Shown here: positions 1 to 9,091 of the stretch, piece after piece
Numbering within the stretch: position 1 is the stretch's first letter
Layout: every line of letters begins with the position of its first letter
Assembly: GCF_000515215.1 (NCBI RefSeq)
Contig: NZ_KI911557.1
Span: forward strand, 806,001 to 870,000
Reading direction: 5' to 3'
Origin: Methylomonas sp. 11b
Lineage (GTDB): Bacteria > Pseudomonadota > Gammaproteobacteria > Methylococcales > Methylomonadaceae
DNA: 64,000 bases
Notes under the pieces: generated by a model
Told to the model about the DNA's origin: nothing
The model's input: only the letters and a program-made list of their open reading frames with translations
The model's database searches: none
Translations under genes and position numbers: made by a program

Positions 1-139
1 TAAGCTCGCCGATTTCTTCGTGGGTAAAGGTGAATTTGGGGCTAAGCGAGCAATCAGCCAGTGCCGCGCCGGTTGCAAAGCAGCCAGCCCATAAGGTAAA
101 GATTCCCGTCAGCACGCTCCTATAAGATAAGTTCTTCAT
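1..139 (-). CDS. Exported protein, N-terminal part only (cut by window edge)
   Basis: Reading from the ATG at 139 towards base 1, the frame stays open for 46 codons and begins MKNLSYRSVLTGIFTLWAGC, followed by a stretch ending AALADC. This is a classic Sec signal peptide: basic start, hydrophobic core and an A-L-A cleavage site, so the mature protein would be periplasmic or secreted. A GGGG ribosome-binding site lies about 8 bases upstream. The start is only 5 bases after the stop of the RAYT gene on the same strand. The rest of the gene is outside the window, so no family can be named. Confidence 0.6.
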   Translation of the reverse strand, partial: MKNLSYRSVLTGIFTLWAGCFATGAALADCSLSPKFTFTHEEIGEL

Positions 140-144
140 CGTCT

Positions 145-732
145 TTACCCCTGGTCATTGTTGCTCATTATTCCGTCTGGTCCGATAGTGGCCTTGCCGT
201 ACCGCTCGCCAAAATCCTCACCGTTACCACTAGCCGCTGTGCCTGCCCAATTCGGCTGATAAACACCATTTTTGACGTACCGGTGAAAAGTCGAATGCGG
301 CCAATCGATGACTCGTGATAGAAACCCGTGCTTTACCGGGTTCCAATGCACGTAATCCATGTGCCGTGGATAATCCGTTTCATCGCGAATCAGATGTTCC
401 CAATATCGACGTTGCCAAATCCCCCGTTCGCCTTTGGCTAATCGACTGGTATTGATGCGTTCGTTTTTTGGGATTTGCCGGGAAAACCCCGCTTTGATCA
501 ACATCCATCGGGTCGGATAATCGCAATCGTCTTGTGGAAAGGTAAAAATGGCATGCAGATGATCCGGCAGAATGACCATCGCATCGATGTGAAACGGATG
601 TGTCGTTTTCACCTTGTTGATTACCATGCGTAATTGGTCCATATAATCCACCAGTAAGGTTCGCTTTCGTCCCGCCAGATTCACCGTAACGAAATACGTT
701 CCACCTTTAATATCCGCGCGCCGATATCGCAT
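145..732 (-). CDS. REP-associated tyrosine transposase (RAYT, Y1_Tnp/IS200-like)
   Basis: This 195-residue protein starts MRYRRADIKGGTYFVTVNLA and contains the HUH motif in LPDHLHAIF (two His separated by one residue). The C-terminal block DYVHWNPVKHG carries the expected catalytic tyrosine, and GIWQRRYWEH is also typical of RAYTs. These single-domain HUH endonucleases nick at REP palindromes. The frame is open 21 codons further upstream, but the MRYRR start matches the family and leaves the upstream REP pair (762-846) non-coding. No REP unit is seen between its stop and the truncated exported gene, which begins 5 bases downstream. Confidence 0.9.
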   Translation of the reverse strand: MRYRRADIKGGTYFVTVNLAGRKRTLLVDYMDQLRMVINKVKTTHPFHIDAMVILPDHLHAIFTFPQDDCDYPTRWMLIKAGFSRQIPKNERINTSRLAKGERGIWQRRYWEHLIRDETDYPRHMDYVHWNPVKHGFLSRVIDWPHSTFHRYVKNGVYQPNWAGTAASGNGEDFGERYGKATIGPDGIMSNNDQG

Positions 733-761
733 GTATGACCATCCATACAAAACCACCTCAA

Positions 762-846
762 CGTAGGTTGGGGTGACGAAGGAACCCCAACGCAATATTC
801 AATACCGAGAGAGTGTTGGGGTTCATTACATTCACCCCAACCTACG
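762..846. repeat. Inverted pair of REP elements beside the RAYT gene
   Basis: Two copies of one imperfect palindrome face each other. Positions 762-793 begin CGTAGGTTGGGGTGACGAAG and end in CCCCAAC. Positions 813-846 read GTTGGGGTTC and end CACCCCAACCTACG, close to the reverse complement. Each copy folds into a GTTGGGG/CCCCAAC hairpin. The pair lies 30 bases upstream of the RAYT start and between that gene and the end of the large toxin gene. Such inverted REP doublets are the expected substrate of the neighbouring transposase. The family differs in sequence from the REPs at 16-17 kb. Confidence 0.85.
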
Positions 847-918
847 CGGGCTCGAAACAACCAGCGCCGAACCACAACACCCGTATTCACGCCGGGAGGA
901 AACAACCCAGCTCTTTCT

Positions 919-1725
919 CTATTTTTTTGTTGGTAATTTCACTCCTTGTGATACTAATTGAGATCCTTTTACTTCAACATGTGGCATTTTCTTTTTTTCT
1001 AACTCCTTATTCAAATGATACGGAGTTGACACATCTTTAACCGATGTTGTGCCAACTAAATCAATGCTGCCTTTACCTTCAGGAACATCTTTTACTCCTG
1101 CGGATTTAAGAATCTCAACTACAACAGAAGAACATTGATGTTTCGGGGTATAAGTTCCTGGGTCTGCCTTCAATTTGTCAATCTCAACCTTGATTTTTTC
1201 GGCGGTCGCTTTATCGATTTTCCATTCGTAAACTAAATATATATCGTCTTCTTTAATTGGATGCTCTACATTTCCTTTCGCTCCCCCTGACAAAGCATCC
1301 GCAGCCCCTGGACGATTTATTGGTCCGTAACTAACAGTGCTTAAAACTTGCCCGGCATCGTTCTTGACGTACAGTACGACATGACCTGGATTTTTATCAG
1401 AACTCGTTTGAACTTCGCCTGTAAACGGATCTACATCGCTGACGTTTATAGCAACGAAAACAGATATTTTTTTTTTGAGTTCTGCTTGTTCGATCTCTTC
1501 CTTTGTTGGGGTTTCCAAAATTGTTCTTAGATGTACAGGCGGTAACCCTCCCCACATCTCAACTACGTCAGGATGCTCAAGACCATATTTAAAAGCATCT
1601 TCAAATGAAGTATCTCTCCAATAAATGTCCCAATCATTCTTTGGAGTAGTTCGATTTTGCTTTAGGTCTTTTTTTGTACCCGCATCTTGATTCTTTTTTT
1701 TCTGATCAGCATGTGTTTTTTCTTT
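919..1725 (-). other. C-terminal tip domain of the Rhs protein, permuted papain/NlpC-like candidate
   Basis: This is the part of the large gene coding residues 2329-2596, immediately after the conserved Rhs core motif. It starts with a Lys/Asn/Gln-rich linker. It then contains a His in NPGHVVLYVKN (residue about 2443), a Glu-His pair in GNVEHPIKEDDIYLVYEW, and a Cys in KHQCSSVVVEILKSAG (residue about 2526). A His box before a Cys at the start of a helix is the order seen in circularly permuted papain-fold amidases and peptidases (NlpC/P60-like YiiX/LRAT types). That assignment is inference from motif order only. The AT-rich composition contrasts with the Rhs core. Confidence 0.5.
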
Positions 1726-4700
1726 ACCATTTCTATCTAAATAACTAATCGAGTTATTTCCGCAATATAAAAAGAGATTTGCGCCATCTTTGTTTCCGCC
1801 CGGGTCGCAATTCGCCCACCTCCCCAACCAAACCGCATAATACCTTGCCCCATGATAACTAAACCCAGTCTCCTCATCCCGTTCCTTTCCGGTATACCGA
1901 TACCGCTTCAAACTCAACTCTGCAGGAGTTCGACCCGCCTGATAAGAAGTAGAGCCATAAGGCAAATATTCCTCATACGAAATCAAACCTCCATTGCGAT
2001 CCATTTCCAGGGATGCTGAACCAAGATGGTTATTAAGCTGATAACGAAGAACTAAAACTGAATTTCCTATAACCTCTCCATTGCCCACTGTCTGTGTCTC
2101 TACCAGCGCAATGCGCTGCTTGTCATCCATCACATGCTGCGTCTCGCGCTCCAGAATTACATTCGCTCCATTACCGCCATATTCCCGATAGATTTCAAAT
2201 CCACCCAGGTATAAACGCTCATTCTTGCGCGAGCCATTGGCTAGAGCAGTAATTTTGCGTACCCGCTGCCCGCCTGCGTCATACACATAAAAAGTCGTTT
2301 CCGCATTGACGCCGTTGACCACCTGTTTTGCACTGGCGCTCAACTGATCCTTGAAATCCCATTGCATCTTCGACAGATGCGACATCGAGCTCATATTGCC
2401 GTGGGCATCGTAGCTATAAGGTTCCTTAATAGGCTGACCGCCGCTGGTTTGCACCGTAGTCAGGCTTAACTGATTGCTGGCTTTGCGCGGTTTGATATGA
2501 ACGCCGTCTTCGATAAAACTAGCTTGGTCGTATTCGTAAACGCGAGTCCAGCCGCCATTCACTGCCTGGTGAATCATCCGCTCGAAATTGCCGACCGCAT
2601 CGTATTCGTAAAGCTCGGTATAGTTGCGCAGGGCTTGCAGGTCGTTGGTTTGCGCCGCGCCCACGAAGGGATAGTCGCGATAATTGCCGTTGACCGGGGT
2701 GAACTGAAATGCCGATTGGCCGATGTGTTCTCGTCCGCTGGCTTCGAGCAAACGATACAGCGCGTCGTAGCGGTAACGGCATTCCGCTTCCACTTTTTGG
2801 TTGGCGTGGAAAACGGTTTTCAGCGCCCGATCGTTGATCTGGGTGATGTTGCCGGCAGGGTCGTAGGTGTAATGCAAGTCCTGCACCACCGCCGGGTCTT
2901 CGAAAATCTGCGAAGCCATGCCGCTTTGGCCAGGCGTGCGCGTGGTGTGCAAGCGGGTCAAGCGGAAGGTTTGTTCGTCGTAGTCGTAAGTAGTTTGCGC
3001 TCCATTGCCGTAATCGATGCGCGTGCGCTGGCCCTTGGCGTTGTAGTCGATATTGCTGACAAATACGGTGGCTTGCGCTGCGCCGCGCAGGTTGACGCGA
3101 ATTTCATTCAACAGATTGGCTTCGTTGTAAACCGGACGGAGAGTGCTCGGCGGTATCTGGCTGGTGTGCGGCGACAGCATTTCGACGGGTCGGTTCAACG
3201 CATCGAAGCGGGTGCTGCTAACGAAAATTTCGGATTCCAGGGCCGGATTGAACGACCAGTTTGGTGTGTTCTGGTAGTCGCTGGCGAATTGACGGCTGCT
3301 GCGCAGCAAATTGCCTTTGAAGTCGTAGCTTTCATTGGTCACGACCCCGGCGGTGTCGAAGTGTTTATGGACTTTGCCGCGCTGGTTGGCTTGCGTGCGT
3401 TGCGTTTCACTCAGGCCACTACCGGCATCGTCGCCGTAGACCGTTTTTTCGAATAGCAGCGGTTGGCTGAAATAGGTCCGGGGGGGCTGCTCTTCGGGAT
3501 GATCGCCCCCTTGCACAAAGGATTTGACGGGGCGGCGCAGAGCATCGTATTTAGTGCGGAAGTTGTAGCGGCGGCTGTTCCAGGCGCGGATAGGCTTGCC
3601 GGTGACATCGTTCAGCATCCAGCGCTCGCCCGCCTCCAAGCTCGCCTGGTGGATGCGGTTGCCAAGCAGGTCGTAGTCATATTGCATGACGATACGGCCG
3701 AGCTTGTCGTCCGCCTGCACGATGGCATCGCGCACCTTGCGCTGGTTGCCTTCGATATCCAGGACGACGCGGGTAGCGTATTTTTCATCCTTGATCGCGC
3801 CGTTGCGCTGGTAACGGTTATGGACCACGGTCAGGAAGGGTCTGCCCAAGGTATCGAAATGGGCCACGGTGGGTGTGTTTGCGTGTTGGGATGCTTGTTC
3901 CGCCGCACGGCGCTCCTCGGCACCCCTCTCATCGCCGATACGCTGCTGATGCCAGGTTTTCCAGGTATTCGGCTGGGTGGCGAAGTAAGGCTGCACATAG
4001 CCCTGGATATCCGCATCGGTGCGGGGATCGCCGGTTTCGCTGCCGTTGGCGGCTAAGGTATCGTTGACATCAAAAGTGGTCTGCTGCCAGGGATCGAAAA
4101 CGACCTTTTCGTAGGTGTGGTTGGGATGCAGGGTGGCGACCACGCGTTCCAGCGGGTCGTAGAACAGAATCGGGCTGACGCCGACCTTGACGCCGAATTC
4201 GAAATGATGGCGCTGTTCCGGAAGCTGGCTGAAGAAGGGTTCGTACTGACGAACAGGTTTGCCCTTATTGTTAAAGACTGTCCAGCCGCTGCCCACCCAA
4301 CGCGGACTGACGACCGGGCCGCTATCGATCAACGGGCCTGGTTCGGCCTGGATTTTCTTCTGAATCTCGCGACCAAAGCCGTCGGAATAGCAGAAGCTGA
4401 TTTGAATCTTGAGCCCCCTTTGCGGCAGCGGGTCACTGGCGTGGGTCTCGCGGGCTAGGGTGGCGGCATAGACCGGCAGCCATTGCGAAGGATCGTCGGG
4501 ATGGGCCTCGCGGGTTTTCTGGAAGCGATGGAGATCGTAAAGGATGCGCGTCGTCGCTCCTTTTAACAGGTTAGAAGCTGGATCGTGAGGATCGGTGGCG
4601 TCGTGAAAGTTGTTGATCTGTTCATCTGTCAGATCTGCTTCGAAGCCGGTTAAGTTGTCGCCAACGGTTTCATTGGTCTTACCCCTCACGGCAGTACCCA

Positions 4701-7700
4701 CCACCATACCGAGCGTATCGAAGGCAGCTTGAGAACGGTTGCCGTTGGGATCGACGATTAAATCCGGCTGCAAAACGCGATAGTCGTGGTGGGCAGCTAC
4801 GGTATTGCCGACGGCGTCGTGGGTTTCGACGACCAGAAGATCGTGTTTGTCATAGCTTGCTATAGCCCCTTGGCCGAAAGGATCGGCGAATTTCCTTGGG
4901 GAATAGAAATGCCGTTGTGCTTCGGCCCGTTCCTGCGCGGCTGTGTTGGCGGGTTTGGCGACGTCTGCATTGGGATGAAAAAAGACTCGCCCTGCCGGTA
5001 TCCACCAATTGCCGTCGCTGTCGCTGCGGGTGGCGTTGGCATCGTTTGCTGCTGGGAACACACTCTGAGAACGCAGCATTTGGCTGCTGACATATCCGCC
5101 ACCATCGCCGCCCTGACTGATCAGCACTTCGTTAGCGTTGGGCAGCAAATTTTCCTGGCCGCGTTGATAGACCTGTTGCAACAAGCCTGGCGTAAACGCT
5201 AGCTTGTAGCTTTCGCCGGGTAAGGCTTTGGCCGAGATGGAACCCAGCGGCAGAAGCGCGGATAGGTCATCCTTGCGATAGAGCGTTCTGACGTGTTCGA
5301 TGAGCCGGCGCTGCCGGCCTGCGCCGGGAAGCAATTCGTAGCTCGTTTCCTCATCGAAGCGGTGCTTGAGTCCCTCTGGCGTCTCGGTGACGAAGTCAGT
5401 GAGGGTGAAGCGGCCGTTGTTTTCGTCCTTGGGTTTGTAACCCGTCAGCTCGTAAGTGCGCACCTCACAAGGAAGCGACGTGCGATAGCTGTCGGGTTCA
5501 TCGATGTTTTGGGTGACTCTGTTTTCCGTATAGGTCACCAGCGTCGTGGTCTGACGCTCCTTATCGAAGGTTTCCGTCAAATCCGATGATTTGCGGCCAT
5601 ATCCGATCGCCACCGACTTGAGGACGTTGCCAAATTTGTCGACTTCGAGTGTGAGGGAGTGGCTGATTCTGGGATCTTTGGGGTTGCGTTCGTAGTGATA
5701 GCTGAGTGCTTCCCGCGGATGGGTGAAAAAAACGCCATGGCGGTTGCTTCGCCGATGCTGTAGGCATTCGATGGTGAAATTCTGTTCGGTGATGGTGTAG
5801 GGATGAATCTGCTTTTCTGTGCCGTCCAGGGCGTAGACTTCCTGCCGCAACATGGCGCCTTTGAGCGAACGGCAGGCCTCGCGTTCTTCTTCCAGCGTCA
5901 GGTCTTCCGGCAGGATCGTGTCATCCAGTAATAGGGCCTTGGCTTCGCCGTCGGATAGTCCGGGTGTCCGGTAATATTCACCTTTATCGACGCTATCGAG
6001 GAGGCCGGCGAAGAAATTCGAAACGCGATCGCGCCCCAAATAAATGCCGGTGTGAAACCAGGTTTTTGTTAAAACCGGTGGAACGTGGGAGTCTTCGGCC
6101 AGATTTGTGGTTTGATTCAGCGTACCGGCTTGGGAGAGAGCGGCAAATTCTTCCGTATCCCACTGCTCGACCATGCCAAAGCCACGGAACTCACGTTCCG
6201 CCCCATCGAAATAGCCGTGGTGATAGGCATAGCGCGTGACAAAGCGGTTACGGCTGATGTGGTCGTAGGTCTCGACCTTTTCGACCACGTGTACCGGAAA
6301 TGGCAGCTTGCTAATCCAGGGCCGGCCTTCCATTTTGTCCAGGAGGTAGAACTTGGTAGATGGTGCGTAGTGGACGCGGGTTTCGGCGCCCAGGTTGTTT
6401 TCGGATTTGATGAGCAGATGTGGCTTTTGGCCGCCCATCAAATCGATGTAGCGCATGGGCTGGCGGGCATTTGCGGGCAGCGGCGATGACCAGACCAGGC
6501 AGGCAGTACCGTTGCCAAGCAAATCCATTGCCTGAACGGAAGACAGGTTTTCGATGGCCGGGAGTTGCGGCAATTCGACAGCATTGCTCCAGCGGTTGCC
6601 GGACTGGTTGAAGTACACGTGGACGCCGTCTTTGTGCAGGTAGAGGATGTCCGTGGGGCCAGTGCCATCAATATCAGCTAGTCGAATCCGCCGTGGGTCG
6701 AATTGGTCGCAATGATCGAAACAGGGCGACGCGTCCATAGTCACTTTGGGGCCGAATAACCCGTAGCCGAGGTTGGGCCAGTAACACACTTCGCCATTGC
6801 GAATACGCACCAAATCAGCAAGCCCATCGCCGGATAAATCAGCCACAAAGATGGAATGGGTGTCGTCAGCAAAAACTAGATGAGGGCTTTTTTCTTCGTC
6901 AAATGAGTTCGTTACCTGTTGTGCTGGCCCAAAACCGTCTTCCGCGAGCGATGGATACCATGTGAACGCATGATCTTCAGTGACCAGAATGTCGGCATGA
7001 CCGTCACCATCAAGATCAATGAAGCGGAGATTGGGGTCACGAGTATTGATATTGGGCCATGAGCTGAATGGACGAAAGCTTTCCCAGTCGGCACCCTCAG
7101 TTCGCTCATAAAAGCCTTTGACCGGTCCCTCCATTTCAACAACATCTACCTGACCGTCGCCAGCTAAATCCATTAATTGGGCGCCGCTTGCCAATGACAA
7201 CGATGGCTTGGAGGCTACTAGCTCTATCGGAGCGAAGCAGGCTTTGATCTGTGGCTGACCATTCTCGCCAGTTTCCTGATGAATAGGGCTAAGGTTTCGT
7301 TTGTAGTACCAAGCTCCTGCCTGTTCGGTCAGTATGCCGGAAAGGCCTTCACCATCCAAATCAACCCATTGGTATTGGGACCCATCAAGCCCGAAGGGTA
7401 AATTCTCAAGACATGGGTTGTCTATCGCTTGAACTGGGTGTTCGGCAATTGATGCTTCGTCTGGAACCGAGCTGTAGGTAAAGGTGAGTGAAGGAAGCGA
7501 CTTTCTGAGGTAGCGATTCGGTATGTCGGATGTGCCTTGACGACGGTATGCCGATTGAGTGACTTCCGTCATAACTGAGGCGACTGGATTTTGTTTGTAA
7601 GTGAATGTGGTGGAGCGTATTAGGCAATCGGCGATCCCTAATTCATCAGGGAAATGATGAAACATCAATACCCGTCGGCATATCCGGTAGGTTCGAACTT

Positions 7701-8709
7701 CAAAACCTGACCGGTAGGACGAAAATGGGTCTAATCTGGCTGGCCATGCTTCAGAACTATTTATCGAAGCAACAACGAACTCGTGAGCTTCATTGTCTGT
7801 GGAGAAGGCTTGATAGTGGCCTTCCTCGTAGTCGAAGATGGCTTCGAACATCCAATCGGCATTTTCCCTAATTTCATCCTTAGGAAATAGCGGGCATTGT
7901 CCGTTTTCATCCAGAAATGTTTTGCGATTGCTGTAAAGAATCTTTTTAAGATATCTATTAACAGTGCGGCTCTGATCGTCCACTTCACCACGGTTTAGTT
8001 CATGGGCTTGCGAAGCATCAATTCCCCGACCATCTTCTTTCTGGTACCTGTATAAAATTCCGTTGCCTTTATCATCGTAGGACTCGCAAATTAACCATGT
8101 GAAAATTCGCGCTTGCTGATTTGATTTAACTTGTGGATCGAAAATACGAGACTCGTCGGTCCTACCGTAAAAAGTGACAATATTGTCTTTGCTGATGGAT
8201 CGCCAAAACGTATCTGTTGGATCGGATTTATTAGTCCAACGTTCTATTCGTGCAAAAAGCCCTTCAATTCGGGGGCGGTATCTAAAGATGGAATAAGTGG
8301 GATCAGACTCTATATTTACGAAATGCGTGCCATCGGCTTGAAGCTCAGGAACCAGATCTTCCGCTCCCGAGAGTATAAAGACGTCAGACTCGGTATCGTC
8401 ACAATAACGCGGAAGGCCTTTATCTGTTTTGCGGGTAATAGAGGGAAGTGCGAGACTCCATCCAAGCCCGAAAGGACCGTTGCCTGCACCGGAATCGTAG
8501 GATAGAGAAAGTTGAGGACCAAAGCCTGAACGACCAGGAGATGTAGCAATCGGAACACTCATTGAACCGCCGCCGGTGACCGGATTGGCGGTAAACTTCT
8601 CACCCATGCCGCGAATTGCGCCACCACCTTTGGGCAAGGAAATCGTAGGCGCAGCAGAAGAACTCTTCTCTGAAGGCTTATTGTTATTATTGCCTTGTTG
8701 CTCTTCCAT
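919..8709 (-). CDS. SpvB/TcdB/Rhs-repeat giant toxin-like protein (Tc BC-like fusion)
   Basis: A 2596-residue protein. Residues about 20-290 are SpvB-like (GGGAIRGMGEKF, LSYDSGAGNGPFGLGW). About 430-690 hold FG-GAP/VCBS-type repeats such as DLDGDGHADILV and DLSGDGLADLV. TcdB middle-type domains follow, then YD/Rhs repeats (YDYDLLGNRIH, YTYDPAGNITQ) from about residue 1500 to 2290. The core ends with the hallmark RYRYTGKERDEETGFSYHGARYY and LFLYCGNNSISYLDRNG. The last 268 residues are a variable tip (see separate entry). By family knowledge, the Rhs/TcB-TcC part forms a shell enclosing the tip. No signal peptide is visible. A GAGGG ribosome-binding site precedes the ATG. No TcA-like partner, VgrG or obvious immunity gene is adjacent. 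Base composition changes along the gene: the 919-1800 part is clearly AT-richer than the middle, consistent with tip exchange. Confidence 0.9.
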   Translation of the reverse strand: MEEQQGNNNNKPSEKSSSAAPTISLPKGGGAIRGMGEKFTANPVTGGGSMSVPIATSPGRSGFGPQLSLSYDSGAGNGPFGLGWSLALPSITRKTDKGLPRYCDDTESDVFILSGAEDLVPELQADGTHFVNIESDPTYSIFRYRPRIEGLFARIERWTNKSDPTDTFWRSISKDNIVTFYGRTDESRIFDPQVKSNQQARIFTWLICESYDDKGNGILYRYQKEDGRGIDASQAHELNRGEVDDQSRTVNRYLKKILYSNRKTFLDENGQCPLFPKDEIRENADWMFEAIFDYEEGHYQAFSTDNEAHEFVVASINSSEAWPARLDPFSSYRSGFEVRTYRICRRVLMFHHFPDELGIADCLIRSTTFTYKQNPVASVMTEVTQSAYRRQGTSDIPNRYLRKSLPSLTFTYSSVPDEASIAEHPVQAIDNPCLENLPFGLDGSQYQWVDLDGEGLSGILTEQAGAWYYKRNLSPIHQETGENGQPQIKACFAPIELVASKPSLSLASGAQLMDLAGDGQVDVVEMEGPVKGFYERTEGADWESFRPFSSWPNINTRDPNLRFIDLDGDGHADILVTEDHAFTWYPSLAEDGFGPAQQVTNSFDEEKSPHLVFADDTHSIFVADLSGDGLADLVRIRNGEVCYWPNLGYGLFGPKVTMDASPCFDHCDQFDPRRIRLADIDGTGPTDILYLHKDGVHVYFNQSGNRWSNAVELPQLPAIENLSSVQAMDLLGNGTACLVWSSPLPANARQPMRYIDLMGGQKPHLLIKSENNLGAETRVHYAPSTKFYLLDKMEGRPWISKLPFPVHVVEKVETYDHISRNRFVTRYAYHHGYFDGAEREFRGFGMVEQWDTEEFAALSQAGTLNQTTNLAEDSHVPPVLTKTWFHTGIYLGRDRVSNFFAGLLDSVDKGEYYRTPGLSDGEAKALLLDDTILPEDLTLEEEREACRSLKGAMLRQEVYALDGTEKQIHPYTITEQNFTIECLQHRRSNRHGVFFTHPREALSYHYERNPKDPRISHSLTLEVDKFGNVLKSVAIGYGRKSSDLTETFDKERQTTTLVTYTENRVTQNIDEPDSYRTSLPCEVRTYELTGYKPKDENNGRFTLTDFVTETPEGLKHRFDEETSYELLPGAGRQRRLIEHVRTLYRKDDLSALLPLGSISAKALPGESYKLAFTPGLLQQVYQRGQENLLPNANEVLISQGGDGGGYVSSQMLRSQSVFPAANDANATRSDSDGNWWIPAGRVFFHPNADVAKPANTAAQERAEAQRHFYSPRKFADPFGQGAIASYDKHDLLVVETHDAVGNTVAAHHDYRVLQPDLIVDPNGNRSQAAFDTLGMVVGTAVRGKTNETVGDNLTGFEADLTDEQINNFHDATDPHDPASNLLKGATTRILYDLHRFQKTREAHPDDPSQWLPVYAATLARETHASDPLPQRGLKIQISFCYSDGFGREIQKKIQAEPGPLIDSGPVVSPRWVGSGWTVFNNKGKPVRQYEPFFSQLPEQRHHFEFGVKVGVSPILFYDPLERVVATLHPNHTYEKVVFDPWQQTTFDVNDTLAANGSETGDPRTDADIQGYVQPYFATQPNTWKTWHQQRIGDERGAEERRAAEQASQHANTPTVAHFDTLGRPFLTVVHNRYQRNGAIKDEKYATRVVLDIEGNQRKVRDAIVQADDKLGRIVMQYDYDLLGNRIHQASLEAGERWMLNDVTGKPIRAWNSRRYNFRTKYDALRRPVKSFVQGGDHPEEQPPRTYFSQPLLFEKTVYGDDAGSGLSETQRTQANQRGKVHKHFDTAGVVTNESYDFKGNLLRSSRQFASDYQNTPNWSFNPALESEIFVSSTRFDALNRPVEMLSPHTSQIPPSTLRPVYNEANLLNEIRVNLRGAAQATVFVSNIDYNAKGQRTRIDYGNGAQTTYDYDEQTFRLTRLHTTRTPGQSGMASQIFEDPAVVQDLHYTYDPAGNITQINDRALKTVFHANQKVEAECRYRYDALYRLLEASGREHIGQSAFQFTPVNGNYRDYPFVGAAQTNDLQALRNYTELYEYDAVGNFERMIHQAVNGGWTRVYEYDQASFIEDGVHIKPRKASNQLSLTTVQTSGGQPIKEPYSYDAHGNMSSMSHLSKMQWDFKDQLSASAKQVVNGVNAETTFYVYDAGGQRVRKITALANGSRKNERLYLGGFEIYREYGGNGANVILERETQHVMDDKQRIALVETQTVGNGEVIGNSVLVLRYQLNNHLGSASLEMDRNGGLISYEEYLPYGSTSYQAGRTPAELSLKRYRYTGKERDEETGFSYHGARYYAVWLGRWANCDPGGNKDGANLFLYCGNNSISYLDRNGKEKTHADQKKKNQDAGTKKDLKQNRTTPKNDWDIYWRDTSFEDAFKYGLEHPDVVEMWGGLPPVHLRTILETPTKEEIEQAELKKKISVFVAINVSDVDPFTGEVQTSSDKNPGHVVLYVKNDAGQVLSTVSYGPINRPGAADALSGGAKGNVEHPIKEDDIYLVYEWKIDKATAEKIKVEIDKLKADPGTYTPKHQCSSVVVEILKSAGVKDVPEGKGSIDLVGTTSVKDVSTPYHLNKELEKKKMPHVEVKGSQLVSQGVKLPTKK

Positions 8710-9091
8710 CTATCCCTCAATGACGATAAATGTTGCTTAAACTCTTTTTATCAAATTTCTATGATAACGTCCAGATTAATTCTACTCAGTCTTGATGTTA
8801 CGTTTTCATTCTTACTGAATGGCTGCTTTTGCAGATTTGAATGACTGGTCTTGGCTAAGTGGAATGTCGGCTAATGGCCGGTTGGGTGAGGTCGCCAACG
8901 GCGGCTTTGTAGACCTCCCGTCGCAGAATCTGGATTTGGCTGACTGGCCGCTTTGGAGAAACGCGACCGGCTCTTTTGGGTCGTTTTTTTACTTTCAACC
9001 TCCATAATCTGTTAGACCTTCATAGATCCTATCCGGGCGTATTTAGCACTACGCGAACGCGCAGCCAAGACTATTAAACGAACATCAATAT
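8710..9091. other. Intergenic region upstream of the Rhs gene, no supported gene
   Basis: About 380 bases between the Rhs gene start and the stop of the sulfatase-like gene, both on the minus strand. The first 110 bases next to the Rhs gene are AT-rich and should hold its promoter. The rest is GC-richer and can be read for 62 codons on the plus strand, but it has no ribosome-binding site and no recognisable domain. A weak hairpin CGACC...GGTCG followed by seven T is present near 8961-8990 on the plus strand. It would terminate plus-strand transcription only. Confidence 0.4.

Noticed and set aside
2497..3456. Long open frame (319 codons) on the plus strand inside the Rhs gene
   Set aside because: It is antisense to the highly repetitive, well-supported Rhs coding sequence, has no domain, and looks like a frame kept open by codon bias.
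8819..9007. 62-codon plus-strand frame rich in Trp between the Rhs and sulfatase-like genes
   Set aside because: No ribosome-binding site or known family; it may be a decayed repeat fragment.
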